The notes under the pieces: model-generated | The model's database searches: none | Told to the model about the DNA's origin: nothing | Seen by the model: only the letters and a program-made list of their open reading frames with translations | Assembly: GCA_011109175.1 (NCBI GenBank) | Contig: RDEW01000013.1 | Span: 721,221 to 785,220, forward strand | From: Dicyema japonicum | Taxonomy: Eukaryota > Dicyemida > Rhombozoa > Dicyemidae | DNA: 64,000 nucleotides | Direction of reading: 5' to 3' | Made by a program: the position numbers and the translations under genes | In this document: piece by piece, positions 61,826 to 64,000 of the stretch | How the letters are laid out: every line of letters starts with the position of its first letter | How positions within the stretch are numbered: position 1 is the stretch's first letter

Positions 61826-64000
61826 TCAGTAAAAGTCATCCTTATCATCCAACACTGGTGCCTTATAAAACACATTCTGTTGGTTTCTATACATCCCCAC
61901 GACCTGGGATGACTCCAAGCCAAACCTGTTCTGAAGTCGTCCGCATCCTCAGGCTGCTTATCCTCCGAATTCTTAACGAAACGCGGAAAACGGAGAGAAA
62001 TGCCACGGCCACCCTCAATCTACGAACAATACAGCACACACCAAGCTTACAAAACCCAAAGCAGCCTTATAACAGGGAGAGACCGACAGATCCGCAGCCT
62101 TGACCTCCCACACAACGCCAGGCTCGAACCACACATCAGGTTGTAAGTGAGGAGCCGAATCAAATGCATAGTAAGGCTTGGCCCGAACTATTTTGCTATC
62201 CTGGAGAGTCTCAGTGTGACTCTTAAGGTCCTCGTCACTAAACCCGGTCCCAATCAACATAAAAGAGCAGATTACCTTACAAATAGTCTCATATTGGTCG
62301 TCCTCAGGGTTGTAACAAGCCAGCAAGAATCCTCCGTAATATCCAGTCCTTTTACCAGTTCCGTGGTAAGCCCCTATCACAACCAAATCCAGAGTGTCCC
62401 CCATCCCTTCCAAATAATCCTTCTTCAGCTAGAAGTTAACCACAGGACCACCTTTAGCCATTTATGGGACCGTTTCGACAGTTCATAGCTTGCATCCACG
62501 TCCAACGTCTTCAGCATCAAACCTTCACAACCAGCTAACAAGAATTAACCCAATAACCACATTTCAGAGCCTTGGAAAGGAAACCATCGATCTGATCCCC
62601 TTCAAAAGAGTCTGAGTACTCGGCGAAACAGAATTTGCCTTCCACGGGAGAGAATGATTCTAACAAAATTTCCCTCCTTTTTCTAAGCGAGCTTTTCAGT
62701 AGAGATTTCCCATTTATAAAGAGAATGTCGAACACAAACAGACACACAGTCACTGTAACGTCCTCCACGTGTACGTCTTTTCGTTTCCTGGTGGACAACT
62801 GCTGGAAAGGTAACGTTTTTCCCGCTTTTAAATCCCAAGCGACCGTCTCTGCATCCAAGATGAAAGAGTCCACCCCAGGTCTCACAGCAGCGTCCACATA
62901 TTCCGCAATCTCAGGGAACCTCTCACACGTGGGGTCCAGATTTCTGCTGAAGATCTGCACCTTTCCTCCCATTTTGTGGATCTGAGCTCGTTCTCCGTCA
63001 TATTTGAACTCGCATGTGAAGGAATGGTCTCCAAAGGTCGCCAGCGCTGCACCGATCGAGCGGGACGGTTGTGCCAACATCGGCTTGGCTGGGATCCCAG
63101 GCTGAATAACCACGTGCTCGAGTTCTTGAAAGTCACCGGTTAGGAGAATCCCAATAATCCTCTCAAAGTTAGGGCATTGACTAGATTTAGGCAATAGACA
63201 ACCAATAAGCTGATTTTAGTAGATTTAAGTAGACCCCATTAGAAACGGCAGAATTTTGGTTGTTCAATTTGAACTTTAAAAAGGCTTGGGTGAGGGCGGG
63301 CAAAATCGTCTGTTCTGCCAATCCAATCCTAAGTTTGCCGCCTAAAGACCGCACCAAGTACTTAGTCTCCGATCCGTGCCTACAAGCGACCAATAAAGCC
63401 TGTATTCTATCACATTTGGCGCCCATAGCCTTTGATAAGCCAAATCTTACATTTTTTCCCGTTAGACTGGAGATCTCTTTCAAAGTCTCATAGACACGCG
63501 CCACTGTTAGGGGTTTAGGTTTAAATAGGGTGTTCTTGGTCCGAGAGGTCTCAGCCACGTTTCCCAAGTCGCCCAAAGAGGCAAGCATTAGTTTTTACTT
63601 GGGTCGTCTTCTTTCCCGTTGCCATGAAATGGCCTTAATAATAAGAGAGTCCCCTAAGCCCAATTTGGCAGGTTCATATTGTGGTGAGAGGCGGTTGAGG
63701 GAGAGGTAGACACAAGAGATCAAGTCCTCGCTGCTGTGAGAGATCACAGAGGCTAGGAGGTTGGCCAACGTTGAGGTGATCTTAAGTCTGAATATTGACC
63801 TCAGACAACCTGCTTGAGATACCCTCGATAAGCTCGAAGGTTCGGCTTAGGGCAATGTAAGGCGTTCTAAGCGTGTACATCGGGCACAGTTACCTCGTCT
63901 CTGCTGTCCAAAAGGCGTCCTTTACTGGGTCGTAGTCCTCTCTTGATGGATCGAAGTCAGTGGGATCAAATTCACTAAACAACTAAATTTACCATCCACT
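61826..64000 (-). CDS. LIG1: DNA ligase I (5' part beyond window)
   Basis: This ATP-dependent ligase seals Okazaki fragments. Exons on the minus strand, joined by introns of 19-31 nt, cover the DNA-binding, adenylation and OB domains. They include [44 protein letters not shown] and VACRHG...[16 protein letters not shown]. The AMP-acceptor motif is [11 protein letters not shown] (Lys codon 63003-63005), followed by [44 protein letters not shown] and [11 protein letters not shown]. The end, [20 protein letters not shown], leads to a stop at 61826. Four places depart from a clean model: a 21-nt in-frame insert lacking AG (62255-62275), a one-base shift near 61942, and a compensating pair near 63590 and 63630. 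Confidence 0.93.

Overview
This window looks like nuclear DNA from a small, AT-rich metazoan genome with extremely short introns. Genes break into exons joined by GT-AG introns of about 19-32 nt (mode 21-27), the standard genetic code is used, and every confidently identified protein has animal homologues (SMAD4, NEDD4, MFSD12, UTP3, LIG1, mL52). Introns averaging about 26 bp are known from dicyemid mesozoans, so a dicyemid is my best guess. This rests on intron length and gene content only; I could run no search.

From left to right, 1-2.2 kb is a decayed LINE, 2.3-4.3 kb holds a weak gene candidate and a co-Smad, and 4.3-11 kb is AT-rich with a possible TIR element and LINE remains. At 11.2-14.9 kb are a LAMP-like membrane protein, a fresh tRNA-derived SINE, a LINE and mitochondrial mL52. 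At 16-22 kb are LINE debris, an MFSD12-like transporter, an unidentified gene and a calmodulin-like gene. At 22-32 kb are LINE fragments, an EF-hand protein, two unidentified small genes and a possible N-myristoylated protein. At 34-42 kb is the densest block: CIAO2B, a LINE, NEDD4, a Tctex-type dynein light chain and HINT. At 42-49 kb are LINE pieces, a possible membrane protein, a 5S rRNA gene and UTP3. At 49-61 kb are the SINE's probable partner LINE, decayed MCM7 and COPA copies, a long LINE, a Tigger/pogo-like DNA transposon and another LINE. At 61-64 kb are a SINE and the 3' part of LIG1.

The intact genes are unrelated housekeeping functions: cytosolic iron-sulfur assembly, ribosome biogenesis, mitochondrial translation, replication, TGF-beta signalling, ubiquitination and dynein transport. 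No operon or pathway cluster is evident. Much of the rest is retrotransposon wreckage from at least five non-LTR families. Exon boundaries were worked out by hand from reading-frame continuity and family similarity and need transcript support. I found no CRISPR array.
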